A stretch of DNA of 64,000 nt, from contig NZ_QWZQ01000003.1 of the NCBI RefSeq assembly GCF_003885105.1, positions 34,638-98,637 of the forward strand. Reading direction: 5' to 3'. The stretch comes from Lactiplantibacillus garii. GTDB lineage: Bacteria; Bacillota; Bacilli; Lactobacillales; Lactobacillaceae. Positions 10,463-19,547 of this stretch are shown piece after piece. The position numbers and the translations under genes were made by a program. A model generated the notes under the pieces. That model saw nothing but the letters and a program-made list of their open reading frames with translations, did no database searches and was not told where the DNA came from. Each line of letters starts with the position of its first letter. The first letter of the stretch is position 1.

Positions 10463-10553
10463 GATGACGCCGCGACGGTTCGGTGATTTCAACCTTGATT
10501 TTCCACGCGGAGTTGCTTAAGCTAGGGGAAGTATAGCAATAGGATGGATAAAA

Positions 10554-11906
10554 ATGAACCGATTAAGACACATTAAATTTTTTGATACGTTGTCCAAAAA
10601 GATGGTTGCCGGCTTTCTAGCGTTAATTACGGTGGGAAGTTTGTTACTGAGCCTGCCGTGGGCGACCGCGTCTGGTCATGCGACCAGCTTGATCAACGTT
10701 TTATTTACCGCCACGTCAGCCACCTGCATTACGGGACTGACAGTCGTCAACACCGCGGCTCACTGGACCCCGTTTGGTCAGCTGGTCATTTTAGGCTTGT
10801 CCGAAATTGGGGCGTTGGGTTACATGACGTTTGCGGTGCTGCTGTTTAACATCATGCGTCGGCAAATTGGGCTTTCAACGCAGTTAATGGTCAAAGCCTC
10901 CCTAAATTTAGAAAATCTGAGTGATACGAAGAGTGTCATGAAGTACGTGATCGGTTTGTCGCTCTTATTTCAAGTTGGCGGGATGGGCCTATTAGCGTTG
11001 GACTTCATTCCACGCTACGGCTGGATTCGCGGACTGTACACCGCGATGTACCACGCCGTGATGTCGTTTTGTAACGCGGGGTTTGACGTTTTTGGTGATA
11101 GTTTGCTCGGTTTCCGAAACGACAGCTACGTGCTAATTGTGACCATGATTTTAATCGTCGCGGGGGGACTGGGCTTTCTCGTTTGGCGGGACTTGCTGTT
11201 GTACCACGAACGCAAACGGCTGACACTCAACTCTAAACTGACCCTTTTGACGACCCTCAGTTTATTTGTGATTGGCTTCTTCTTACTGCTAGTCACGGAA
11301 CGGGACTTAAAACTGTTGCCGACGAACACGTCGTGGTTTACCCGGACGATCAATACCCTGTTTTTGAGCGTGACGCCCCGGACCGCCGGACTAATTACCA
11401 TGCCGACGGGAGAGCTACAAGCTGGGAGTTTGTTCGTGATCATGATTCTCATGTTCGTTGGGGGGACTCCCGGTTCAACCGCTGGTGGGATCAAGACGAC
11501 CACTTTTGGTATCCTGATGTTTCAAAGCATTGCGCAGTTACGGGGACGGCAAGACGTTGAGTTTAGTCACCGGCGCTTTAGTCAGGAAAATATCAGCCGG
11601 GCACTGTTACTGATCTTTTTGGCCAGTATCGTTATTACCATCGCCACGCTGATTTTGACCCAGACTGAAAAGATTCCGCACGGCTTTGGGTTGGAATACG
11701 TCCTGTTTGAAGTGTTGTCGGCCTTTGGAACCGTGGGGTTGAGCCTCGGGTTAACGCCTCACCTGACCGTGATTGGGAAATTGGTCATCATGTTGTTGAT
11801 GTTTATTGGCCGGGTTGGGATCTTTACTTCACTGTACGCACTAACGAAGCGCCAGGCGAAGGTCAACCAGATTCGGTATCCGGTTGAAAATATTTTGATA
11901 GGTTAG
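10554..11906 (+). CDS. ktrB: KtrB-type potassium transporter membrane subunit
   Basis: This 450-residue polytopic protein of the Trk/Ktr/HKT superfamily has four repeats of membrane helix, pore loop and helix. Selectivity-filter-like segments are TSATCITGLTV (about 54-64), FCNAGFDVFGD, SVTPRTAGL and SAFGTVGLSLG. The flexible GGTPGSTAGGIKTTT loop of the third repeat is clear. Together with KtrA it forms a Na+-dependent K+ uptake system in the cell membrane. AGGATGG precedes the ATG at 10554. ktrA follows after 12 bases. Confidence 0.93.
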   Translation: MNRLRHIKFFDTLSKKMVAGFLALITVGSLLLSLPWATASGHATSLINVLFTATSATCITGLTVVNTAAHWTPFGQLVILGLSEIGALGYMTFAVLLFNIMRRQIGLSTQLMVKASLNLENLSDTKSVMKYVIGLSLLFQVGGMGLLALDFIPRYGWIRGLYTAMYHAVMSFCNAGFDVFGDSLLGFRNDSYVLIVTMILIVAGGLGFLVWRDLLLYHERKRLTLNSKLTLLTTLSLFVIGFFLLLVTERDLKLLPTNTSWFTRTINTLFLSVTPRTAGLITMPTGELQAGSLFVIMILMFVGGTPGSTAGGIKTTTFGILMFQSIAQLRGRQDVEFSHRRFSQENISRALLLIFLASIVITIATLILTQTEKIPHGFGLEYVLFEVLSAFGTVGLSLGLTPHLTVIGKLVIMLLMFIGRVGIFTSLYALTKRQAKVNQIRYPVENILIG

Positions 11907-11918
11907 GAGAATTTTATC

Positions 11919-12581
11919 ATGAAAAAGAGTTTTGCCGTTTTTGGCCTGGGACGGTTTGGTGAAAGCGTGGTCCGGACCTTAGTTGCTTCCCACCAGGACG
12001 TTTTGGCCGTTGACATTAACGAGGGGCCGGTCAACGAACTGATGGACGTGGCTACGCAAACGCTAATTGCCGATACCCGGGACGAAGAAGTTTTGCGTGA
12101 CTTAAACGTTGATTCTTTTGACTACGTGATCATTGGAATTGGAAACAACATGGAAGCCAGTATCCTAACCACCATGCTGAGTAAGGAGCAGGGGGCCAAA
12201 AAAGTGATTGCTAAGGCGGAAACTAGTGACCAGGGGCGGGTGCTGGAACGGGTCGGTGCCGACCAAGTGGTTTTCCCCGAACGGGACATGGGTCACAGTA
12301 TCGTCCGCAAACTACTTTCAAACCACATCTTAAACTTCATCGACCTGAGTGACGAGTACACGTTGGCAGCAATTGAAATTACCGACCCGAACTTTGTTAA
12401 CCAGAATTTAATTGATTTAAATTTACGGGAACGGTTTGGGTTGACCGTGATTGCCATTAAACATGGTAAGGCAATCAACGTGGCACCGCAACCTACGGAC
12501 ATGATGGAGACCCACGACATTGTAACCGTGGTGGGCCCCATTAAAGGCGTTAACGCGCTCGATGAAGCCCTTAAAAAATAG
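11919..12581 (+). CDS. ktrA: KtrA-type potassium channel regulatory subunit (RCK/TrkA)
   Basis: This 220-residue cytoplasmic regulator has an N-terminal Rossmann RCK domain (FAVFGLGRFGESVV, acidic residue D at the end of strand 2 in LAVDINEGPVN) and a C-terminal TrkA-C domain (about residues 135-218). It binds ATP/ADP or NAD(H) and, in several Firmicutes, c-di-AMP in the C domain. It gates KtrB. Length is typical. The spacing to ktrB indicates one operon, ended by the hairpin at 12588. Confidence 0.95.
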   Translation: MKKSFAVFGLGRFGESVVRTLVASHQDVLAVDINEGPVNELMDVATQTLIADTRDEEVLRDLNVDSFDYVIIGIGNNMEASILTTMLSKEQGAKKVIAKAETSDQGRVLERVGADQVVFPERDMGHSIVRKLLSNHILNFIDLSDEYTLAAIEITDPNFVNQNLIDLNLRERFGLTVIAIKHGKAINVAPQPTDMMETHDIVTVVGPIKGVNALDEALKK

Positions 12582-12587
12582 GATAAG

Positions 12588-12622
12588 GAGGCTGTGACAA
12601 AAGTCACAGCCTCTTCTTTTAT
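12588..12622 (+). terminator. Terminator after ktrA
   Basis: GAGGCTGTGAC, an AAAA loop, then GTCACAGCCTC (12588-12613) forms a perfect 11-bp stem followed by TTCTTTT. It abuts the dispersed repeat that starts at 12617. Confidence 0.9.
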
Positions 12623-12695
12623 CTTTGAACAATTATTGTCGAAACGGGTTTCAAAAGTCAGTTGGTGAGCATTAACCGACTTTTGGTACACTCTG
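12617..12695 (+). repeat. 79-nt dispersed palindromic repeat, copy 1
   Basis: This 79-base segment matches the reverse complement of 63702-63780 without gaps, with 68 of 79 positions identical by hand count. It contains an inverted repeat (CAAAAGTC at 12652-12659, GACTTTTG at 12678-12685, plus several inner pairs). It follows a hairpin terminator directly, as copy 2 does in its own orientation. It lies between ktrA and the first surface-protein promoter and has no ORF. Confidence 0.85.
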
Positions 12696-12788
12696 CTTCT
12701 TTTGCGGCCGGACCGATGGCAATGGAAGATTTACGAACGTTTTGTAAGTGGCAAAGGGAAACTAACCGGGGGATTCTGGGATTCAAAA
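12696..12788 (+). other. Intergenic stretch before the first surface-protein promoter
   Basis: No ORF with a ribosome site, hairpin with a T run, or recognisable motif was seen here. Together with the repeat and leader it makes up the 329-base gap between ktrA and the surface-protein gene. Confidence 0.5.
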
Positions 12789-12817
12789 TTGAGGTGGGTC
12801 GAAAAGCATGGTATACC
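12789..12817 (+). promoter_or_regulatory. Predicted promoter of surface protein 1
   Basis: TTGAGG (12789-12794), a 17-base spacer ending ATGG, then TATACC (12812-12817). The same arrangement precedes the paralogue at 16083-16111, with ATGGTATACC and GAAGTTGAG-like sequence shared around it. A leader of about 90 bases follows. Confidence 0.65.
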
Positions 12818-12910
12818 CGGTTTGGAAGTTGAGATCAGCGTCGTTTGGGCAATACCGTAACGTGGACTTTTGAGTGGCGCTGATTCGGCTTCGGAAAGGT
12901 CACTTCACAC

Positions 12911-15900
12911 ATGCGATTAACAAAATTACAAAAAATTCAAACCATTACACAACAAAACCGGCACCAACAGTTCAAACGAACCTGGGTAACCACGCTAGTT
13001 TTATTGGGCTGCAGCATCGGAATCGGGACGGGATTGTGGACGTTACCAGCCACCGCTGCAACGGTTAATCCCCCGACGACCACACTGCAAACTGCCGCCG
13101 CGACTAGTACGGGGGCGTCGGGCCCCCGTTCACCGGTTAGTGGGACGCCGCGCAGCGTCAGTGTGGCCAGTGCACCGGCGTCGTTAGCTGACAGCGTTAC
13201 CCCAACTAGTACGGTATCCAGTGCCGCGGCCGCGCCAACGAGTAGCAGTTCGGCAACGAGTAGGGCTTCGGTGGGGTTTACTGCGCCGACCATCGTTGTC
13301 ACGGCCCCGGGGAGTTCGTTTGGCACCACCCCGGTGAGTGCCGCTCCGGATTCGCAGACTAGTTCCGTGGCTTCAACGGCCAGTGCTACGAGTACTACGA
13401 GTGCGGCGACAAGCACCGCTAGCCAAGTTCAAGCCGCCGCTAGTATCGCGGCGTTGCCGGATAGTACCGTCGTAACGTTTGGCGATGCCGGTATTCAGGC
13501 CGCGGTGGCCGGTGATTTGGGCGTTACCGGTCCGGTTACCCTGGGTGCCATTCGGAATTTTAGTGGCCCGTTTTTAAACATTGGTACTACCAAACCGCTA
13601 GCGGTTACGGGAACCTTGGCTGGGATGCAGTATCTACAAGCATTGCCGGCATCCGCCACCATTCAATTTTGGACAACTTATGCTAAACCGAACGTGGACT
13701 TAACACCGTTGGAAAATGACGAGTTTAGTCAGTTGTCACTGCAAATGTACGACATGGCGCAGGCGAACTTACAGCCGTTGACGTTGATCGACCCGTCAGC
13801 CATTACGTCGTTACAACTAGTTGGGTCCATCACTGGTGATATGCGGGACTATCAAAATAATGCGGACGGTATGACCAACGCACAGCTGGCCGAACTGGGG
13901 CCGTGGCTGACCAACATTGATAACACGTCGATTGGGGCTAACCTGAACTTTAACCTATCGAATAACTCGCTGACCGACTTTTCACCGTTGAGCGGGTTTG
14001 CCAACGACGCTTTATTTGTCGCGTTAGGCCAGCGGGTGAATGACGCCGCTAAACCCGTTAACTTGGTGGTCGGCCAGCCGGCGGTCTTCACCGCGTTACC
14101 CCTAGTCGGGATGAACGGGGAATCGTTAACGAGTCATTATCAGGCGACCCTGAGCGGTAGTCCCACTCAGAGCAGTTTAGCAGTGCACCCCGCCGAACCG
14201 GACCTAACGAGTCTGGGCAACGGTCGTTTTCAAATTGCAACGGCTTACCCCACGATTCCCAATGCAAACTGGTTTGCCTACGGTTTACGCGGGTACTATG
14301 ATTTTACGAGTGCTGACCAGTTTGCCACGAACTTTATTCAGCTGACCTATCCGAGTGGGGTCAATTTCCAATACGACGTCATGGTTTATCAACCGGCGAA
14401 CTGGTTACCGGCGCCGGAATTAAACGTCCGGTACGTAGACGCGACCACGCAACAAGCCATTCAGCCCGCTAACCTGATTCGGGGTACGACTATCGGGTCA
14501 ACGTACGACCTAGCGCCACAAACCAAAATTGCCGGGTACGTGTTTGACCCTCAACAGAGTAGTCCGACGACCGGGACCTATACCCAGGATCCGCAAGCGT
14601 TGACGTTAACGTTTAGTCGGCAGCCCGCCGGCGGGATTACGGTAAGTTACGAAACGACGGCTGGGCAAAAGTTAGCACCGGACACGGTCCTTAGTGGGAC
14701 GGTTGGTCAGCCGTATCAAAGTCAACCGTTAACCATTACGGGCTACACTTACCAACGGGTGGCGACCACTAGTTTACCCGCCAGCGGGACGTTACCGTTG
14801 GCGGCCGGGACGGTCACGTACCTTTATACGGCCAATCAATTGACACGGATCGTCCGTTACGTTGACGTCACGACAAATCAAGTTTTGACGGTCGACCAAG
14901 TGACGGGACCGTACATGGGCACAACGACCCTGGACGTTACACCGACAATTACGAAGTATACGGCCGCGGGTTACCGGGTAGTAACGAACGGGGTTCCCGC
15001 AGCTGCGGCCTTTGATGATCCGGCGCCAACCGTCACTTATCAGGTGGCGCTTGCGCACCAGCTAAAAACGCTAACGGCCACCACACCTAACTTACCTGCC
15101 AACGTTGTGTTGACGGCACAGGCCACCCGGACGATTCGGTATCAAAGTACCGATGGGACAGCCCTCGTTGCACCAACCGTGCAAACCGTCGCCTTCACGC
15201 GGCAAGCGGTGCGGGACCAAGTGACGGGTAACGTGACGTACGGTTCCTGGGTTGTCGGATCTCCAAGCAACTTTATGGCAGTCACCAGTCCTGATATTAG
15301 GGGTTACCGTGCTGACCGGGCCGTCGTGCCGGCCAGCGAACCTCTGAATATGCCGACCGTGATGCCGGACGTGACGGTAACGTACACGGTGGTTGTACCA
15401 GCGACGTCGGCTGGCAGTGCGGTGGCACCGGAAACGTCAGCCGCAATGTCAGCCGTAAATCCGGCAACGTCGTCTGCGGGGAGTGCGGCACCAGTTTCGA
15501 CTAGTGCCATATCGACTGCACCGTCCACCGCAGCGACGGGGGTGCCTTCTCCGAACATGAGCACCACGTCCACGTTGAGCGGGACCACACCGCAATCAGT
15601 TGCCGCGTCTGCGGGACAAGCGGCAACTAGTGAATCGCAGTCTCAGCGTCAGGTGCAGGCGACCGTGCCCATTAACTACCAGCGGGGCGCTGTCCGGCCG
15701 GCGGTTTCACAACACACGAACCAGACTAAGTCCAACACGACCGCGCCCCTTCAACGACGCCCTAAAGTTGGCAAACCAGCCCGGAGAGCACTAACCCGTG
15801 CAACCGGGTTGCCCCAAACGGGGGAGCACCCGACCGTAACGGCGCTCATCGGGGTGCTGATGCTCGCACTGATTACGGTGCTTGCGCACGTCAAGCGGTC

Positions 15901-15919
15901 CTGGAAACGGATATTTTAG
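12911..15919 (+). CDS. LPQTG-anchored MucBP cell-surface protein, paralogue 1
   Basis: This 1002-residue secreted wall protein has a long basic N-region and hydrophobic core (about residues 25-50), a signal peptide probably cut after LPATAA. About 140 residues rich in Ser, Thr and Ala form a stalk. The globular region (about 185-490) has leucine-rich-like segments such as NNSLTDFSPLSGF. Three or four MucBP-like modules follow (about 510-830), recognisable by V.YVD.TT, Y.QDPQALT.TF and GY.Y patterns. A second low-complexity region leads to LPQTGE, a membrane helix and the basic tail RSWKRIF. Sortase would link it to peptidoglycan. MucBP modules suggest mucin or glycan binding, which is inferred. 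GAAAGGTC precedes the ATG. Confidence 0.9.
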   Translation: MRLTKLQKIQTITQQNRHQQFKRTWVTTLVLLGCSIGIGTGLWTLPATAATVNPPTTTLQTAAATSTGASGPRSPVSGTPRSVSVASAPASLADSVTPTSTVSSAAAAPTSSSSATSRASVGFTAPTIVVTAPGSSFGTTPVSAAPDSQTSSVASTASATSTTSAATSTASQVQAAASIAALPDSTVVTFGDAGIQAAVAGDLGVTGPVTLGAIRNFSGPFLNIGTTKPLAVTGTLAGMQYLQALPASATIQFWTTYAKPNVDLTPLENDEFSQLSLQMYDMAQANLQPLTLIDPSAITSLQLVGSITGDMRDYQNNADGMTNAQLAELGPWLTNIDNTSIGANLNFNLSNNSLTDFSPLSGFANDALFVALGQRVNDAAKPVNLVVGQPAVFTALPLVGMNGESLTSHYQATLSGSPTQSSLAVHPAEPDLTSLGNGRFQIATAYPTIPNANWFAYGLRGYYDFTSADQFATNFIQLTYPSGVNFQYDVMVYQPANWLPAPELNVRYVDATTQQAIQPANLIRGTTIGSTYDLAPQTKIAGYVFDPQQSSPTTGTYTQDPQALTLTFSRQPAGGITVSYETTAGQKLAPDTVLSGTVGQPYQSQPLTITGYTYQRVATTSLPASGTLPLAAGTVTYLYTANQLTRIVRYVDVTTNQVLTVDQVTGPYMGTTTLDVTPTITKYTAAGYRVVTNGVPAAAAFDDPAPTVTYQVALAHQLKTLTATTPNLPANVVLTAQATRTIRYQSTDGTALVAPTVQTVAFTRQAVRDQVTGNVTYGSWVVGSPSNFMAVTSPDIRGYRADRAVVPASEPLNMPTVMPDVTVTYTVVVPATSAGSAVAPETSAAMSAVNPATSSAGSAAPVSTSAISTAPSTAATGVPSPNMSTTSTLSGTTPQSVAASAGQAATSESQSQRQVQATVPINYQRGAVRPAVSQHTNQTKSNTTAPLQRRPKVGKPARRALTRATGLPQTGEHPTVTALIGVLMLALITVLAHVKRSWKRIF

Positions 15920-15953
15920 TCGTAGTGGGTGTCGTGTTAATTAAAGACTAATG

Positions 15954-15997
15954 ACGGGCTCTCGCGGAAATTGAGCTTCTGCGGGCGCCCGTTTTTT
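15954..15997 (+). terminator. Terminator after surface protein 1
   Basis: ACGGGC (15954-15959) pairs with GCCCGT (15987-15992), with an inner CTCGC/GCGGG-like stem, followed by TTTTTT. Confidence 0.8.
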
Positions 15998-16082
15998 AAC
16001 GGTAAATCCCGATTATAGGAAAATTTACTAACTACTACGCTTTAAAATATCGGGTGAACGGGCTCCTGTACAAGCCGGTAAA

Positions 16083-16111
16083 TTGTGATGTGTGGCTGAT
16101 GATGGTATACC
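16083..16111 (+). promoter_or_regulatory. Predicted promoter of surface protein 2
   Basis: TTGTGA (16083-16088), a 17-base spacer ending ATGG, TATACC (16106-16111). It is the counterpart of the promoter at 12789-12817, so promoter and gene were duplicated together. The preceding bases 15998-16082 show nothing else. Confidence 0.65.
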
Positions 16112-16217
16112 GGACGTGAAAGTTGAGGTTGGGTTATTCCGCCGACGTAACGGAGGCGTGGTCACAAGATGACGTCCTGGTAAACCTGACTTAAGTTTCA
16201 GAAAGGTCGTTCAGATA

Positions 16218-19200
16218 ATGCGTTTAACAAAGTTACAAGAAATTCAAAAAATTACCAAACAAAACCGTCGGCAACAGTTCAAACGTACTTGGAAAACGAC
16301 GCTGGTCTTGTTGGGGAGTAGTGTTGGTTTAGGTACGGCACTGTGGACGTTACCCGCGGCTGCCGCGACAACTCCTCCAGCAACAACGCCACAGTCGGCG
16401 ACGAGTACGGTGACGACCAGTGCGGCTACCAGTGGTGGTTCAATGGCCATGTCGGCCACTAATTCCACTAGCAGCACGGCCAGTGCCGCGACGTCGACGG
16501 CGGTCATGTCGGCTACGACCAGTTCTACGTCGGCAACGACGAGTACGGCTAGCACCGCGACTTCCATGCCGGCAACGTCGGCTGCTAATAGTATGACGAG
16601 CAGTGCGACAACGTCGACCGCTAGCAACGCCACGTCTACAAGCACGTCGGCCGGTGCTGGTTTTACGTTGCCGCCTTTACCAACTAGCGTTTCGACTAGT
16701 TTAGCAACGAGTAGTGCCGCGATGACGTCGACGGCAAGCCAAACGAGCAGTTCGGCAAGTCAGGCAACCACGAGTGTTGCTAGTCCGGCGACCAGTGCCG
16801 CGTTACCAGATTCAACCATCGTAACTTTTGCTGATCCTGGGATTGAGGCAAACGTCTTAAGCGACATGAACATCGTTGGACCGATCACGTTGGGCAACAT
16901 TCGTAACTACAGCGGGACTAGGCTTGATATCGGAACAACGGGCGTGCCGTTGGAAATTACGAGTACCTTAGCCGGGATGCAATACTTGCAATATTTACCA
17001 GCGAAAACGTTAATTAACTTTTACACTAGTTATCCCGATGCCAACGTTGACTTAACTCCGCTTGAAAATGACCGCTTTGATCAGTTGTCAATTATGGACC
17101 ACGACTTAGGAGCGGTGAACTTAGCTCCCCTGACTAAGATTGACCCGACAACGATCTCCACGGTTCAATTAGTGGGTTCGGTTGAACCCGGTATGACCGA
17201 TTATCAACAAAACGCGTTCGGGATGAATAACGCCCAATTAGCAGAATTAGGGTCATGGTTAACGGCAATCGACAACACGTCGACCGCTCCGGACGGCTTT
17301 TTGGACTTTAACTTCTCCGATAACTCGTTAACGGACTTTTCACCCGTGAGCGGTTTTACTAAGGCGGCGTTATTTACTGCCTTGGGCCAACGGGTCAACT
17401 ACGGTGCAACACCCGTCAACATGGTTATCGGGCAACCCGCAACCTTTACCGCCTTGCCACTGACCGGGATGAACGGGGAGTCGTTGACCAGTCACTACCA
17501 AGTCACGTTGAGTGGAAGTCCAACGGTTAGCGCAGCAACGGCCGATACGACTCACCCAGCCGAACCATTCTTGACCAATTTGGGGAATGGTCAGTTTGAA
17601 ATTGCGACGGCTTACCCGACGATTACGGGTGCCACTTGGTTTGCCTACGGGTTACAAGGGTATTATCAACTCACGCAAGCCTCACAAATGGATACCAACT
17701 TTATTCACATAGATTATCCGAACGGTGTTACCTTTGAATACGACGTCATGGTTTATCAACCCGCAAACTGGTTGCCAGCGCCGGAGTTGAACGTTAACTT
17801 TGTTGATGGAACCACTAAACAGCCGATTGAACCCGCGGAATTGGTCAAGGGGACCACCATTGGTTCAAGTTATGACCTGACGCCCCAAACGGAAATTACG
17901 GGTTATATTTTCCAGCCGGAACAGAGTAGTTCAACAAGCGGAACTTATACCCAAGACCCCCAAGCGTTGACCTTCACGTTTGTTCGGCAGCCATCCGGTG
18001 GGATCGTTGTGAACTACGTTGATGAAAATAACGAGCCGATTGCGTCCGGGGTGGCCATTAACGGGTACGTTGGTGATGCTTATCAAACGGCACCCGTTAC
18101 GGTTCCTGGTTACACGCTCACAACGGAGACGATTCCAGGGAGTGCGCCAACTAGTGGAACGTTACCGGTTGCTGCCGGTACCGTGAACTACGTCTATGCG
18201 CCTAACCAGTTAACGAGAACCATTCATTACGTTGACGTCACTACCGGCAAGGATTTACTTGATACGGAACTGGTCAGTCCTTATCAGAGCGACAATAACT
18301 ATGATCCAACGACGACGATCGATAATTATGAGCATCAGGGGTACCAATTAGTTAGTGATAATTATCCAACGTGGGGTTCCATGCTATTTGACGACCCAAC
18401 GCCGAGTGCGACTTACGAAATTGAATTGGCTCATCAGATGGTCACCCTGACGCCCGCTTCGTCGGCCTTACCCGCTGACGTTGATTTAACGCAACAAACG
18501 TCGCGGACGATTGAGTATCAAAGCACGACGGGGACGACGCTTGCGGCGCCGACCATTCAAACGTTGCACTATACCCGGACGGCAGCTAAAGACATGGTTA
18601 CTGGTGAGATTACTTACGGGCCGTGGGTTGGAGACGATGCCGATACCTTTAGCGCGGTCATCGTGCCAACGGTTCGGAGCTATCAGCCAGACATGGCTAC
18701 GGTACCCGCAGTGACGGACGTGGCTGCGGGGACGCCAAACCAAGTGGTAACGGTCACCTACGATGCGGTGGCGCCAGCGACGAGTGCGGCCACTGGCAGT
18801 TCATCGCAACCCGCTTCATCGGTACCAGCGAGTGCGACCGCAGCAAGCTCAGCTACGACTAAGCCGACCGCGACGCCTGCTGCGCCAACCAATACGGTGG
18901 CGGTAACACCAACGGTAACGTTGTCTAAAACAACGTCGTCAGCTGCAACGCCAGTGACGACACCAACGGTCATGGCAACCATGACTCCCGTCAAGCCAAC
19001 GACTGAAAAGTCACCGGCACCGACGACGCCAACGGTTGTAACGACAAACACCGTTAGTGGTGTGCGGCCAATCATGACCGGTGTGACGACGGCTAAGTCG
19101 TTACGCAATGCGTTAACGACTACAACGTCGGCTCAACCGATTGTAGCGGGAGCGGCCCACGTCGCGATGACGCCACTTACAACCAAAGCCGTTAGTGCAA

Positions 19201-19361
19201 CACCAACTGAATCAGCAACGCCGTTACCAAGTCGCTCAGCGGCTCGCGGGTTACCTCAAACTAGTGAGCGGACTTCGGCAGCTTCGTTACTTGGTTTGTT
19301 ATTGTTAGGATTAGTTGCTGGTTTCGCACGGATTAAGCGGTTCTTCAAACGCATTTTCTGA
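16218..19361 (+). CDS. LPQTS-anchored MucBP cell-surface protein, paralogue 2
   Basis: This 1047-residue paralogue of the preceding protein has the same architecture. The N-terminus (MRLTKLQEIQKITKQN, then FKRTWKTTLVLLGSS) is nearly identical. Then come a Ser/Thr/Ala stalk (about 50-200), the globular region with DNSLTDFSPVSGF (about 205-500), MucBP-like modules (about 520-850) and a Thr/Pro/Val-rich wall-spanning region. The sorting signal is LPQTSE rather than LPQTGE, which still fits the LPQTxE pattern of L. plantarum-type sortase substrates. A membrane helix and KRFFKRIF tail follow. GAAAGGTC lies before the ATG. It has its own promoter and terminator, so it is expressed independently of paralogue 1. 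Confidence 0.9.
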   Translation: MRLTKLQEIQKITKQNRRQQFKRTWKTTLVLLGSSVGLGTALWTLPAAAATTPPATTPQSATSTVTTSAATSGGSMAMSATNSTSSTASAATSTAVMSATTSSTSATTSTASTATSMPATSAANSMTSSATTSTASNATSTSTSAGAGFTLPPLPTSVSTSLATSSAAMTSTASQTSSSASQATTSVASPATSAALPDSTIVTFADPGIEANVLSDMNIVGPITLGNIRNYSGTRLDIGTTGVPLEITSTLAGMQYLQYLPAKTLINFYTSYPDANVDLTPLENDRFDQLSIMDHDLGAVNLAPLTKIDPTTISTVQLVGSVEPGMTDYQQNAFGMNNAQLAELGSWLTAIDNTSTAPDGFLDFNFSDNSLTDFSPVSGFTKAALFTALGQRVNYGATPVNMVIGQPATFTALPLTGMNGESLTSHYQVTLSGSPTVSAATADTTHPAEPFLTNLGNGQFEIATAYPTITGATWFAYGLQGYYQLTQASQMDTNFIHIDYPNGVTFEYDVMVYQPANWLPAPELNVNFVDGTTKQPIEPAELVKGTTIGSSYDLTPQTEITGYIFQPEQSSSTSGTYTQDPQALTFTFVRQPSGGIVVNYVDENNEPIASGVAINGYVGDAYQTAPVTVPGYTLTTETIPGSAPTSGTLPVAAGTVNYVYAPNQLTRTIHYVDVTTGKDLLDTELVSPYQSDNNYDPTTTIDNYEHQGYQLVSDNYPTWGSMLFDDPTPSATYEIELAHQMVTLTPASSALPADVDLTQQTSRTIEYQSTTGTTLAAPTIQTLHYTRTAAKDMVTGEITYGPWVGDDADTFSAVIVPTVRSYQPDMATVPAVTDVAAGTPNQVVTVTYDAVAPATSAATGSSSQPASSVPASATAASSATTKPTATPAAPTNTVAVTPTVTLSKTTSSAATPVTTPTVMATMTPVKPTTEKSPAPTTPTVVTTNTVSGVRPIMTGVTTAKSLRNALTTTTSAQPIVAGAAHVAMTPLTTKAVSATPTESATPLPSRSAARGLPQTSERTSAASLLGLLLLGLVAGFARIKRFFKRIF

Positions 19362-19372
19362 GGGCCAGCGAT

Positions 19373-19410
19373 AAAAAACGGTTGGGATCAAGTTCCCAAC
19401 CGTTTTTTTT
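19373..19410 (+). terminator. Terminator after surface protein 2
   Basis: AACGGTTGGGA pairs with TCCCAACCGTT across a TCAAGT loop, with As before and eight Ts after. It could act on both strands. Confidence 0.9.
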
Positions 19411-19467
19411 ATTCACTGGGTGGCAAACTAGTTGACATAATTTTAATTTAACCTAGAAAGGGTCCTT

Positions 19468-19496
19468 TTGAAAACTGACTTGAAAACTGGCATAAT
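19468..19496 (+). promoter_or_regulatory. Predicted promoter of the phosphatase-TPR-recD2 operon
   Basis: TTGAAA (19468-19473), 17 bases, CATAAT (19491-19496), about 50 bases before the GTG start at 19548. Confidence 0.6.
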
Positions 19497-19547
19497 AGTA
19501 ATTAATACTGAGTGGTCGAGACGGACCAAGATGAGGAAGTAATTGTT

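Noticed and set aside
13081..13440. Repeat-rich DNA considered as a CRISPR or tandem array
   Set aside because: The repeats are irregular short codon runs for Ser, Thr and Ala; there are no equal-length spacers or direct repeats.
16244..16645. 133-codon minus-strand open frame rich in Val/Ala/Leu opposite surface protein 2
   Set aside because: It is the antisense of the Ser/Thr/Ala stalk; repetitive ACG/AGT codons leave the other strand without stops. No ribosome site. The same holds for 12937-13416 and 18758-19108.
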